A stretch of DNA of 13,518 nucleotides from Candidatus Altimarinota bacterium (GCA_008015855.1 SSGK01000002.1:1-13518); one strand, 5' to 3'; shown: positions 1 to 9,669, counted from the stretch's first letter. The notes: generated from the sequence alone by a model not told the origin. A program made the numbers and translations.

Positions 1-3000
1 ATATATAACACTGCTATTGGTGAACGAGCTCTCTCCTCCAACACCACTGGAGGCTTCAACACCGCGAATGGAGTCTCTGCTCTCTACTCCAACACCACCG
101 GAGACTCCAACACCGCGAATGGAGTCTCTGCTCTCTACTCCAACACCACGGGATACTACAACACCGCGAATGGATACGAGACTCTCGTCTTCAACACCAC
201 CGGAAACTCCAACACCGCGAATGGAATGCAGGCTCTCCACTCCAATACCACGGGATACTTCAACACCGCGAATGGAGTCTCTGCTCTCCACTCCAATACC
301 ACGGGATACTTCAACACCGCGAATGGAGTCTCTGCTCTCTACTTCAACACCACCGGAAACTCCAACACCGCGAATGGAGTCTCTGCTCTCCACTCCAACA
401 CCACTGGAGTCTCCAACACCGCGAATGGAACTCAAGCCCTCCGTTCCAACACCACTGGAGTCTCCAACACCGCGAATGGACAGAGTGCACTCTTCTCCAA
501 CTCATGAGGCTCCAACCATTCCGCCTTTGGATACCAAGCAGCCTATCAGATAGTCGCCAATGGTGGCACTCAACCCAACACCGCTATCGGATACCAGGCA
601 CTCTTCGGGGGTTCCTGGACAGCAGCAAATACTGCATATGACAATGTTGCCATCGGATACCAGGCCCTCTATGGAACTACTGGAACTCCATCAACAGGAT
701 ATGAAAATGTAGCGGTTGGAAATAGTACAATAACAAAGAATACAGATGGATTTCGTAATTCTGCAGTCTGATTTGGGGCGCTTTTTGCGAACACTTCGGG
801 AGCATGGAATACAGCCATTGGGCATAGTTCTCTGTATAATAATACTACAGGAAACCTTAATACTGCAATCGGAATGAATTCACTCCTAGCAAATACTACT
901 GGTTTTGATAATACTGCGTTAGGTGCATGGGCACTTCGAACGAATATCACTGGTTCTGATAATGTTGCAGTGGGTGATCAAGCACTCTATTTTAGTACAA
1001 ATTGATCTTGGAATACATCAGTATGAGTTGAATCACTCAGATCACTTACAACAGGAACTGGTAATACCGCTCTGTGATACTTTGCAGGAAAAAATACCAG
1101 TGCTTCATACTCATGAGTAACCACAGGGACAGGAAATACTTTTGTGTGATATCTTGCAACCGCTTCGAATGGCGTCATTAGAAATGCTACTGCTATCGGT
1201 GCACATGCACTTGTAACAACTGGAAATACGATTGTACTTGGTTCTATCGCTGGTATTAATGGTGCTGAAACAGGGGTACGTGTTGGAATAGGAACAAGCA
1301 ATCCTGTAAGTATCCTGGATATTAGTGGAGCTCTTTCCATGTATGGGTATAATGTGATAAAGTGGCATTTTCCTGTATCGCCAACATCAATTGGATTCTG
1401 AGTTGGAGCTCTTGATGAGAATATAACGGGAATTGCTAATACGGCTGTATGATTAGATGCTCTTGGTAGTAATACAGTTGGCGCAAGAAATACGGCGCTT
1501 GGAACATCCGCTTTAGTGTGGAATATATCAGGTACTGACAATACCGCACTTGGGTATGGTGCACTCAATGCAAATCTTGGTTATTATAATACCGCAATTG
1601 GGTCATGGGCACTATCATCAAATACCACTGGTTGATGAAATATCGGTATTTGATATGGTGCACTCAATTCCAATACAACAGGAGGATCAAATTTAGCAAT
1701 GGGTTATGGGACACTTTCATCGAATCAGACGGGTTCGGTGAATATTGCGATAGGAGAGAATGCTCTTTTGAATAATAAAACCGATAATAACGTTGCAATA
1801 GGGTATTTCTCAATGAGAGGGAATACCTATGGATCATGAAACGTAGCTGTTGGAAATATGGCTATGTCATGAAACACAACAGGTTATAGACAGGTTGCTG
1901 TGGGGGTATCTGCACTACAAAATAATACAACATGACGACAGAATGTAGCCATATGACCTGCAACATTAAGTCTCAATACAACATGATACTATAATGTTGC
2001 TATTGGTGAAAGTGCTCTTGGATTTCAGACTACTGGGTATGCAAACGTCGCGGTTGGGCCAGAGTCATCATTGATGAATACAACCGGATCTGGAAACTCA
2101 TCTCTTTGAGCGATGAGTCTTCGTAACAATACAACTTGAGCATCAAACGTCGCAGTGGGTATTCTGTCCATGTCTGGTAATACCATCTGAAGTCGTAACG
2201 TATCTCTTTGACAAGGCGCAATGCTTACGAGTAAGCTCGGATCATGAAATGTGGCTATCTGAAGCATGGCACTTGCTTGATGAGAAGCAGGGACATCTAA
2301 TGTAGTAATTGGTGAAAGTGCTTTTGCGTCAAACAGTGGAGGTTCCTATAATATAGCTATCGGTTTTGCTGCGATGAATAGTTATAGTGGCTCTTTCCCT
2401 ATACCAACGAGCTATTTCTCAAGTGGTATGAATAATATTGCCATTGGCGCGAATTCACTTGCAAATATTTGAAATGCTTCATGAAACGTAATTATCGGAA
2501 ACAATGCAATGCAATGATGAACGGGCACGAATGTAATAACTGGATCATGAAATGTATGAGTTTGATATGCAGTGCTCTCGACCAATACAAGATGATCAAA
2601 AAATACAGCAATTGGATATATGGCAAATGTTGCAACAACCAATCTTTCAAATGCTACTGCAATTGGTGCGAATGCCACTGTGAATGATTCAAACAAAGTT
2701 CGTATAGGGGATGCAAATATTACTGTTATTGAATGACAGGTTGCATGGACATTTCCATCTGATATTCGATGGAAGGAAGATATAAAAGATATATCTCTCG
2801 GACTTTCATTTCTAGAAAAGCTTCGACCGGTTGACTATCTTCGTAAGAATGACTCTGAAAAGAAGCGTGAATGGTGATTTATTGCACAAGAAGTTGAAGC
2901 TACGCTTGAGAATCTATCATATACTTGAGCATGAATTATTCGTGCCGATTCAACTCCTGATCGCTTCCTTACCTTCCGACCTACTGATCTTCTGGCACCT

Positions 3001-3165
3001 ATTGTTCGATCTATTCAGGAACTATCTCAGACACTTAAACAACACTCTTATCTTTTTATTCAGCAAAGCCAGGATATCGAATCCTTGAGGAATGAAAATA
3101 AGGAACTTCGACGTATGTTAGAAGAACTTTCAAATCAAATAAACGAAATAAAGAATCAAAAATAG
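1..3165 (+). CDS. Giant fibre/adhesin with head repeats and C-terminal S74 self-cleaving chaperone domain (5' end outside window)
   Basis: The frame is open from base 1 to a TAG at 3163-3165 (1054 visible codons) once UGA is read as Gly; about 37 in-frame UGAs occur, the first at 505. Residues 3-172 are ten near-identical 17-residue repeats (NTANGxxALxxNTTGxx). Degenerate versions (N-T/V-A-I/V-G...AL) run to about residue 900, resembling YadA-like or tail-fibre beta-roll heads. A VGIGTSNP...LDISGAL motif near residues 427-441 is the type that usually precedes a fibre tip. Residues 920-1054 are a peptidase S74 / intramolecular chaperone domain: Ser920 and Lys925 in SDIRWK match the Ser-Lys dyad of endosialidase chaperones, followed by WGFIAQEVE, whose Gly is UGA. 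A leucine-rich coiled coil closes the protein. In this family the C-terminal piece helps trimer folding and then cuts itself off before the Ser. The likely product is a trimeric surface or secreted adhesin; the N-terminus and export signal are not visible. A phage-derived fibre is possible, but no phage gene is adjacent. Confidence 0.88.
7..516 (+). repeat. Ten tandem 51-bp (17-codon) head repeats
   Basis: Ten consecutive in-frame 51-bp units each encode NTANG-xx-AL-xx-NTTG-xx. The first unit is NTAIG and the last degrades to NSGGSN. Differences between copies concentrate at residues 6-7, 10-11 and 16-17 of the unit, while the Asn/Thr/Gly framework is fixed. One unit I counted (58-108) has 29 G+C of 51, much richer than the rest of the gene, and its codons are AAC/ACC/GCG/GGA rather than the AAT/ACT/GCA/TGA seen downstream. 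This indicates recent amplification of one unit. The array continues as diverged repeats without a break. Confidence 0.93.
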
Positions 3166-3193
3166 CCTTTGTTTTTCTCTCTATTTTCCATAC

Positions 3194-3218
3194 AATACGC
3201 CCAAAAGGCGTATTTTTT
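3194..3218 (+). terminator. Rho-independent terminator of the fibre gene
   Basis: An 8-bp perfect stem (AATACGCC 3194-3201 with GGCGTATT 3207-3214) encloses a CAAAA loop and runs into a T tract (3213-3218) followed by a further T-rich stretch. It lies 29 bases after the fibre stop codon and 14 bases before the murD start, so it separates the two transcription units. Confidence 0.85.
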
Positions 3219-3231
3219 GTTTTTCTTTACA

Positions 3232-4545
3232 ATGATTCTTATATACGGAAAGTGACGTGTTTGAAATGGAGTTGCAAAATTGTGTAACTTCCTCTCACTC
3301 TCTTATACAATGGCGGCAGATGGTGAGGAAATTGATTATTCACACTATGAATATATTATTCCTTCCCCAGGAATTCCTGTGACTCATGAGATATATAGCA
3401 ATTCTGAACTTCGTATAAAAGTGATCTCTGAGCTTGATTTTGCATATTATTTTCTTCCAAAGGGATTTACTATTGCTTCCATTACGGGAACTGATGGAAA
3501 ATCAACAACTGCATGGATACTCTACGAACTTTTCCGAAAAGAATATGGCAGTGCTCATGTATATCTCTCAGGAAATTTTGATATGCCGTTTTCAGAAACG
3601 GTGTGTGATATTCTTGCTTCTGAGGTAACACGATGATGTATTGTTCTCGAGATATCCAGCTTCATGTCTTATGGAATTGGCATGAATCCAATGTTTTCTC
3701 ATGAGAAATGAGTTCGAAAGGAATGTTTCCATACGGATTATTCGATTTTTACAAATTTTGAACGAGATCATCAGAATTGGCATACTGATATGCAAGAATA
3801 TCTTGATGCAAAGATGAATCTTATGCATCATACTACGAAAACAATTGTTGCCAATACTCAGATTGTGACTCGTTCGAAAGAATTAAATCTTCAGTGCACA
3901 TTTCCAGAGAATACACGATTTATTGGGAGAGAATGAAATGATAGAACGGATGGTGAGAATATTATTATTTCTGGAAGAAGGAAATATAAACTTTCAGAGA
4001 CGCATTTCTCAGGTTTTCATAATGCTATGAATATCCTGGCATGTACGGTCGTTACTAATAGTCTCCGTATTTGTTCAAAAAGAACAAAATGATATCTTGC
4101 CTCTATCCAATGACTTCCTCATCGAATAGAATTGGTAACTCAGTGGAATGGAATTACATTTATCGATGACTCCAAATCAACATCTGCTCAGAGTCTCGAA
4201 GCCGCGCTTTCTTCTTTTGATTGAAAGAAAATCCTTCTTATTGCAGGATGATCGGATAAGGGGGATAGTTTTGAGCATCTTACCTCTCTTCTTTTTGAAA
4301 AGGTAAAGGCAATGGCATGTATTGGTGCAACGAAATGACAATTCGTAAAGATTGCCACGAAGATTGTACTTCCGCACGTTGCAACCGATTCACTCGAAGA
4401 GGCGGTACAATACCTTGTATCACAGGCTTCTGAAGGGGATGTGGTATTGCTTTCTCCGGGTTGTGCGAGTTTTGGTTTATTTAAGGATTATCTTGATCGA
4501 GCGAATCAATTTCGATCAATTGTTCAGCTTGTAACTCATTCATAA
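3232..4545 (+). CDS. murD: UDP-N-acetylmuramoyl-L-alanine:D-glutamate ligase
   Basis: MurD adds D-glutamate to UDP-MurNAc-L-Ala using ATP in the cytoplasm, the second amino acid step of peptidoglycan precursor synthesis. The product is 437 residues, the usual MurD length. The N-terminus MILIYGKGRVGNGV is the dinucleotide-fold-like UDP-binding start; Gly8 and Gly11 are UGA. Then come SPGIP, the ATP P-loop GTDGKST (residues 86-92), FTNFERDH, GFHNAMNILA, the PHRIELV motif, DDSKST, GGSDKG (its second Gly is UGA) and SPGCASFGLFKDY near the C-terminus. About ten UGAs are in frame. The start is fixed by the N-terminal glycine motif; no convincing Shine-Dalgarno sequence is seen upstream. The stop TAA lies one base before the next ATG, so it is the first gene of a three-gene operon. 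Its presence argues that this small-genome lineage makes its own cell wall. Confidence 0.95.
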
Positions 4546-4546
4546 C

Positions 4547-4936
4547 ATGGAATTACGTTTTGATAAAAATACAATAAAGGAATTTGAAGAATCCGGCATC
4601 CAAGAAATCCAATGTTCTTTTATCCAGTCTGGATGTGCTGGAACTAAGATCCGAGTTGCTCCAATTTCCGAAGAATCCGAGAAGATATGAATGACAGCAC
4701 ATGCAATTCATGAGAACCTTATTTGTTACTTTAAACCATCAGAAATAGCACAGTTTGATGGTGCTATTATAACAAAGGCACAAGGAAAATGGATATTTAC
4801 TTCATCAAAGATTAATACACGATGCTCTTGTGGATCGAGTTTCTCATTAAAAACAGGAGATAAAATGAAGGATGCTATTCGAAAATTTCAAGCCATGAAG
4901 CAGAAAAGTAATCATAATACCCATGAAACACCTTAA
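4547..4936 (+). CDS. A-type iron-sulfur cluster carrier (IscA/ErpA/SufA/HesB family)
   Basis: The 129-residue product has the three family cysteines that hold or pass on an Fe-S cluster: Cys30 in SGCAG (usual SGCSG) and Cys93/Cys95 in CSCGSSFSL (usual CGCGxSF). The middle part ..FDGAIITKAQGKWIFTSSK.. fits the family's DG...F pattern. One UGA (4688-4690, residue 48) lies in frame, so under the standard code only a fragment from 4691 would be called. A basic tail of about 27 residues beyond the CSCG motif is longer than in IscA. It starts one base after murD and its 3' end overlaps the ABC-F gene by 14 bases, so the three are probably cotranscribed and translationally coupled. Which A-type subfamily (IscA, SufA, ErpA) cannot be decided by eye. 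No IscU, SufBC or cysteine desulfurase gene lies in the window. Confidence 0.85.
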
Positions 4937-6623
4937 TATACATATTGAATGATATGAGCTTCAGAATGAGCTCATTTTATGACCGATTGATACTATTGTA
5001 AACCATTCCGATAGGATAGCTGTTGTGGGGGAAAATGGAGCAGGAAAAACCACATTTCTCCGCATTATTATGGGACAAATCCCAGAATATCGGTGAACTA
5101 TAGAGAATATCGGTGCCATATCACTTGGATATCTTGAACAAATTCATTTTTTAGATGAAACACGTACGGTTCGTGATGATTTAAGAGATGCATTTACTGA
5201 GTTAAGAGAGCTCGAACAAACAATTGAGAGGGCTGATAAAAAGATGCAAGAAACGGGGGAATATGAAGAGTATACTGATGCAGTTGAGAGATATACCCTT
5301 CTTGGAGGATATACCTATGGAAATGAGATTGAAAGAGTTGCACGCTGAATTGGGATTTATCATCTTCTCGATAATCATCTTTCTGAGGTTTCCGGATGAG
5401 AACGGACAAAAATTGCTCTTGCAAAAGTATTACTCTCTCGGCCTGATTTTCTTCTTCTCGACGAACCAACGAACTTTATTGACCTTCAGAGTGTTGAGTG
5501 GCTGGAGAAATACCTTCAGGATACGTGGAAAGGTGGATACATGATTATTTCTCATGATCGCGAATTTCTGGATCGAACCTGTTCGATTGTTTTAGAAGTG
5601 CGAGCGGAACAAGGAATTGATGTATACCATGGGAATTATTCTGAATATGTTGCGGAGAAACGAAAACGCCATGAGAAAATAGTAAAGCAATATGAAGAAC
5701 AACAGGTATTTCTCTCGAGTGAAAAAACACTGATAAATCGTTTTCGAGCATGATCTCGTGCATGATTTGCTAAGAGCCGTGAACGAGCTCTTGAGAAAGT
5801 TGAGCTTATTCAGAAACCCGAATCTTTTACGAATCTTGCATTCCAATTCGAATACACGACCGATCCAACACATACGATTGTTTCGTTTGAGGATGTTTTT
5901 ATTGGAAGAAAGGAGCCACTCTTTTATATCCGCGATATTGCCCTAGAACAAAAGAAGCGTGTTGGAATAGTGGGTGAAAATGGAGTGGGGAAAAGTACAC
6001 TTTTAAAGACTATTCTATGAAAACTTCCTATTTTAGATGGTCTCTTGAATCGAGGAAAATGACTCGATATTGGATATTATTCTCAAATGCATGAAGAACT
6101 CCTTGTAGATAAAACCATTTATGAGAATTTTGAATTGCACGGACTCGGCTACTCTCGAGAGCGTCTCGCTTCGATACTCGGGCATTATGGTTTTTCATAC
6201 CATGACGTTGATATGAAGGTTTCTTCTCTTTCTGGAGGGCAACGCTCCAAGATCTTATTTGCAATTCTTGGACAGAAAGGAACCAATTTTCTCATCCTTG
6301 ATGAACCAACTAATCATTTGGATTATGAAAGCAGAGAAGCACTTGAGACAGCCCTTCGTTCCTATCCTGGAACGATTCTCTTTATTTCCCATGATCGTTA
6401 TTTTGTTAATAAATTGGCGACCCATATTTGGATTATAGAGAAACAAGAAATGACCATTTCATATGGAAATTATGAAGACTATCAGTATAAAAAAGAACGA
6501 GGACTTTCCTATGATATGTCACTCTTCGATGAAACTGGCGAATTAAATCTCGTCTTGGAAGAAAAACTCTGAAGGGAAGAGGCGCGCAGAATTCGTGATA
6601 AATTTGCACGAAAACGTCGTTAA
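4923..6623 (+). CDS. ABC-F ATPase (EttA/Uup-like ribosome-associated family)
   Basis: The 566-residue soluble protein has two ABC ATPase domains and no membrane segment, the ABC-F arrangement. Domain 1 has Walker A GENGAGKTT (residues 36-44), signature SGGER (157-161, the second Gly is UGA at 5397) and Walker B LLLDEPTN with Glu181. A charged linker of roughly residues 235-330 follows (KRKRHEKIVKQYEEQQ, then an arginine-rich stretch), the region that enters the ribosomal E site in known members. Domain 2 has Walker A GENGVGKST (351-359), SGGQR (437-441) and ILDEPTNHLD with Glu461. The C-terminus is short and basic. About ten UGAs are in frame; standard-code calling gives three or more false fragments. 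Members act on translating ribosomes, some giving antibiotic resistance, but the subtype is not clear here. It overlaps the preceding gene by 14 bases. Confidence 0.93.
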
Positions 6624-6662
6624 AACGAGTTGACGGCGTCCGCTTTTTTCCTACACTCTCAC

Positions 6663-6668
6663 TATAAT
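6663..6668 (+). promoter_or_regulatory. TATAAT -10 box of metG, probable leaderless start
   Basis: A perfect TATAAT ends ten bases before the metG ATG. Transcription starting about seven bases downstream would leave only about four bases of leader, so no ribosome binding site could fit. No good -35 hexamer lies 16-18 bases upstream; TTGACG at 6630 is 27 bases away. The call rests on the box and its position. Confidence 0.45.
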
Positions 6669-6678
6669 TATTTGAACT

Positions 6679-8163
6679 ATGACACAAAAATCTCGATTTT
6701 TTATTACGACACCAATTTATTATTCGAATGGGGTTCCTCATATTGGACACTCATATGCATCGCTCATTGCTGATATTATTGCTCGTAAAAAACGAATGAT
6801 GGGTGCTGATGTAAAATTCTCTACATGAGTCGATGAAAATTCTCAGAAAGTAGTAGAAAAAGCCGAAGAGCTCTGAATGGAGGTTATGGAATATGCTGAT
6901 TCTATGGCTCTCAAGCACAAAGCAGTGTGGGATGGTCTCGGAATTTCCTATACTGATTTTATTCGCACAACGGAACCTCGACACAAGAAATTGGTACAAG
7001 AAGTACTTCAAAAGTCTTTTGATAATGGAGATATTTATGAAGGAATGTATGAAGGGAAATACTGCGTTGGATGTGAGGCATTTAAGAAGGATGCTGATTT
7101 GACGCCCGATGGAAAATGTATTGACCATCCAAATAAAGAAATTCAATTCCTCAAAGAGAAGAATTATTTTTTCCGACTCTCAAAATATCAGGATACACTC
7201 CTTCGGTTTTATGAAGAGAATGCTGATTTTATCCTCCCACACAGCCGAAGAAACGAAGTTCTTGAGTTTATAAAGTGATGACTTGAGGATTTTTCTATCA
7301 GTCGTGAAACGAATCGTTTTGGGATACCGCTTCCTTTTGATAAGTCTCAGGTGACCTACGTTTGGTATGATGCACTATTTAATTATGTTACCGTATGTCA
7401 AGGTGAAGAGCAGGATTTTTGGCCTGCAAATCTTCACGTAGTTGGAAAGGATATTGTAAAATTTCATGGTATTTATTGGCCTGCAATGCTTCTGTCTGCG
7501 GGATACACTCTTCCAAAACAAATTCTTGTAACCGGATATTTTACGGTGAATGGTCAGAAAATGTCGAAGACTATCGGAAATGTCATTGATCCCGTGGAGT
7601 TTTCACACAAATATTCCAAGGATCTCCTCACACTCTATCTTCTTTCTGCTTTTCCTATCGGTGAAGATGGGGATTTTTCAGAAGAACAAGCAATCCTCAT
7701 GTACAATGCAAAGCTTGCAAATAATCTTGGAAACCTCTTGAATCGATTTATTGCACTTGGATTGAAAGAAGGATGAGTAATTCAATGAGAGGAGAATATC
7801 ACACTCAAGGATTTGCGACTGAATCTTGCAAAAGAAACCGAGTGATACTTTGAGAAATATGATCTTAAAATGATACTTCAATCCGTTTTTGCTTTTGCTG
7901 ATGAGGTAAATAAGTATATAGATGAGACAAAACCGTGGACACTGAAGGATGAAGATACAGATACAAAAAAGAAACTGAATGATATACTTTTTACTATCGG
8001 TCGTGCCCTGGAAACCATGGGAATCATTCTTTCACCATTCTTTCCTGAAAAAATGGACGAAATGCTCGGTCGAATTGGAGGAGAATCCATTCTTGCATGA
8101 AGTAAAGTATTTGAGTTTCATGAAAAAGGCAATCCACTCTATCAAAGAATAGAAAAACAATAG
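6679..8163 (+). CDS. metG: Methionyl-tRNA synthetase
   Basis: This class I enzyme charges tRNA-Met with methionine in the cytoplasm. The product has 494 residues and ends at TAG. Seen motifs: PHIGHSYA (HIGH motif, residues 20-27), FSTGVDE (usual FxTGTDE; its Gly is UGA at 6826), a single zinc knuckle Cys129-x2-Cys132 ... Cys147-x2-His150, W-Y-DA-FNYV, and KMSKT (294-298, usual KMSKS). The anticodon-binding helical domain contains NKYIDETKPW. The one-knuckle CxxC/CxxH pattern matches the Thermus-type enzyme. No C-terminal EMAP/Trbp111-like tRNA-binding domain is attached, as in other short bacterial MetRS. Eight UGAs are in frame, including a UGA-UGA pair at 7276-7281. It probably has its own promoter and lies 55 bases after the ABC-F gene. 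Confidence 0.96.
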
Positions 8164-8165
8164 AA

Positions 8166-8192
8166 AAATCCGGAATTATTTCCGGATTTTTT
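8166..8192. terminator. Bidirectional terminator shared by metG and the convergent ATPase gene
   Basis: A perfect 10-bp stem (AAATCCGGAA 8166-8175 with TTCCGGATTT 8180-8189, loop TTAT) is flanked by A5 on the left and T6 on the right, so it can end transcripts from both strands. It starts two bases after the metG TAG and overlaps the first base pairs of the TAA codon of the minus-strand gene (8191-8193). The convergent genes are therefore separated by only 27 bases, all used by the terminator. Confidence 0.88.
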
Positions 8193-9450
8193 AGTTATCA
8201 AGGAGGAAGAGGTACCAATATGGCATAAAACGAACTAATGTTTTATTTACCGTAATGGTTCATTCGTATTTGGGAGTAATAACCCATGCCAGTGGAGGAT
8301 TATATCGATCAATAAATCATCGCATAGAACGAGTTATATCACCATTGGTACGTGCATGTTGTGAGATTTCAATAGGGAGTGGTGCAGTATTATTTTTCCC
8401 AGCAAGAACAAAATCCACTTCAGCTCCTTGTTTTGTTTTCCAGAAATGGAGTTCTTTTTCATTCTTTTTTCCAAAATCAAGCAATATATTCGCAATAGTA
8501 TTCTTAAAAAGAGGGAACTCATTCTGTGCTCTGTGAATATCTCAGAACGTGTGAATCAGGTAATTTCTCAGGCCAGTATCAGCAAAATAAACAAGAGGTG
8601 ATTTCGTTATCTCATTGGTATTATCTCCACTACTAATAGGTGAGAGGATATTCGTGATATAAGTTGCTTCTCCAATCTGGATATACTGTTTCAGTGTTGG
8701 AAAAGTGATATTTGCCTCAAGAGCAATATGTTTATAAGTGAGTGGATGTTGGATATTATTCGCAAGAATGGCATTTACTTGTTTATAAGCATCCGTTCTC
8801 CGTACTGCTAATCCATGAGAAACATCCTTCTCAATATGTTTTTTATATATTTGCTTAATAAGTTCTCGTTTTTTATCATGAGAATCTTCCATAATAATGT
8901 CTGGATAGCCTCCAAAAGCCATAAATTCCAAGAGGTAATCTTGAATAGGGGAAGCGTGGTTTTTAAAGAAGTTAATCAGAGCTCCTGGTTCGTAATATCC
9001 GGTTTTATACTGTAGAAATTCCTTAAATGAACAGGTTTTGAGTTCGAATGTTTTCATTCGAGGCCCGAGAATTTCATTCAATCCTCCTATGAGTCATTTA
9101 TCACTCGTCGATCCAAGGATAAATTTATAAGGTAGATCCGTGTCGTATATTTCTCTCAATATGTGGGCAACATCTTTTTGATGTTCAATATTATCGATGA
9201 TAATAGTGCATGGTTTTCTTCCGATAATTCCAGTGATATATCCAGTAAATCAGAGGGCACTTCGAAAATTCCAAAGATCTTTTTCGTCATCGAGGGAAAG
9301 GAAAATAATATCCTTTCAGTCATGTTTTAACTCATTTTTTAAGACCGTGAGAAGGGTGGTTTTTCCAACAGACCGTGGTCCAGTGACGAGAATAATCTCC
9401 TTCAATCATAAGGATGCTCGAATCTTTCAAAGAATATCTCTGCGAATCAT
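8191..9450 (-). CDS. AAA family ATPase with DUF4143-type C-terminal domain
   Basis: The 419-residue minus-strand gene reads through eight UGAs. Residues 20-32 give Walker A (VTGPRSVGKTT) and residues 82-90 a Walker B-like TIIIDNIEH, where the usual D-E-I is D-N-I. Sensor-like FILGSTS follows near residue 110. The C-terminal half has FGGYPDI, YFADTGLRNYL, then FWKTKQGAEVDFVL with Asp346 and PIEIS with Glu361. This is the layout of the common 'ATP-binding protein / DUF4143' family, whose C-terminal part resembles a PD-(D/E)xK nuclease fold; here the lysine of the final ExK is Ser363, so nuclease activity is doubtful. The family has no settled role and is often scattered, horizontally moved or expanded in small genomes. 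The ATG at 9450 gives the right spacing to Walker A and sits nine bases after a TATAAT. It is convergent with metG and monocistronic as far as visible. Confidence 0.85.
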
Positions 9451-9459
9451 AGTTAAACG

Positions 9460-9465
9460 ATTATA
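9460..9465 (-). promoter_or_regulatory. TATAAT -10 box of the AAA ATPase gene, probable leaderless start
   Basis: Read on the minus strand, TATAAT is followed by nine bases (CGTTTAACT) and then the ATG, nearly the same arrangement as upstream of metG (TATAAT, ten bases TATTTGAACT, ATG). The transcript would have little or no leader. The surroundings are extremely AT-rich, so chance matches are possible. No strong -35 was found. Confidence 0.4.
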
Positions 9466-9516
9466 AAACTATTAATATAATTTTAGTTATATAGAGATTA
9501 TATTTTAATTTTAGTT

Positions 9517-9551
9517 AAACTCAAATAATTATTTCAATATAGTTTGAGTTT
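9517..9551. repeat. Inverted repeat, 9-bp stem
   Basis: AAACTCAAA (9517-9525) and TTTGAGTTT (9543-9551) are perfect complements with a 17-base loop. A T-rich stretch follows on the plus side. It could be an operator for the ATPase gene or a weak terminator, but AT-rich DNA makes chance stems common. Confidence 0.5.
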
Positions 9552-9604
9552 ATTTTTAATTCAAATAGTAAATTATGAGAGATATACTATTTTATAGAAA
9601 AAGC

Positions 9605-9652
9605 ATTTTTATGAAGTTGAATAATAGTAATATTGGTATTATTCATAAAAAT
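9605..9652. repeat. Overlapping pair of inverted repeats (two mutually exclusive hairpins)
   Basis: The outer arms ATTTTTATGAA (9605-9615) and TTCATAAAAAT (9642-9652) are an 11-bp perfect match. The inner arms TGAATAATA (9618-9626) and TATTATTCA (9637-9645) are a 9-bp perfect match sharing bases 9642-9645 with the outer right arm, so both cannot form fully at once. The element lies 53 bases downstream of the VKOR stop codon on its strand and may serve in ending or stabilising that transcript. Confidence 0.55.
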
Positions 9653-9669
9653 ATAACATTTGTAAAAAT

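Noticed and set aside
17..553. A 178-codon overlapping frame rich in Ser/Thr/Pro across the 51-bp repeats
   Set aside because: The repeat length is a multiple of three, so every frame without a stop in one unit stays open through all units. The true frame carries the recognisable NTANG/NTTG pattern and continues for over 1000 codons.
1..3165. CRISPR array or diversity-generating retroelement target
   Set aside because: The 51-bp repeats are contiguous, in frame and without unique spacers. No Cas or reverse transcriptase gene and no template repeat copy is present in the window.
5224..5946. Apparent frameshifted fragments inside the ABC-F gene
   Set aside because: They appear only if UGA is taken as stop. 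With UGA as Gly one frame runs from 4923 to 6623 with both ABC domains intact, so it is not a pseudogene.
6630..6635. TTGACG as the -35 box of metG
   Set aside because: It lies 27 bases from the TATAAT box, well outside the 16-19 base range for a working promoter.
6624..6650. Possible terminator after the ABC-F gene (T-run at 6643-6648)
   Set aside because: I could find only 4-5 base stems before the T-run, too weak to support a hairpin. The ABC-F transcript may simply continue into metG.
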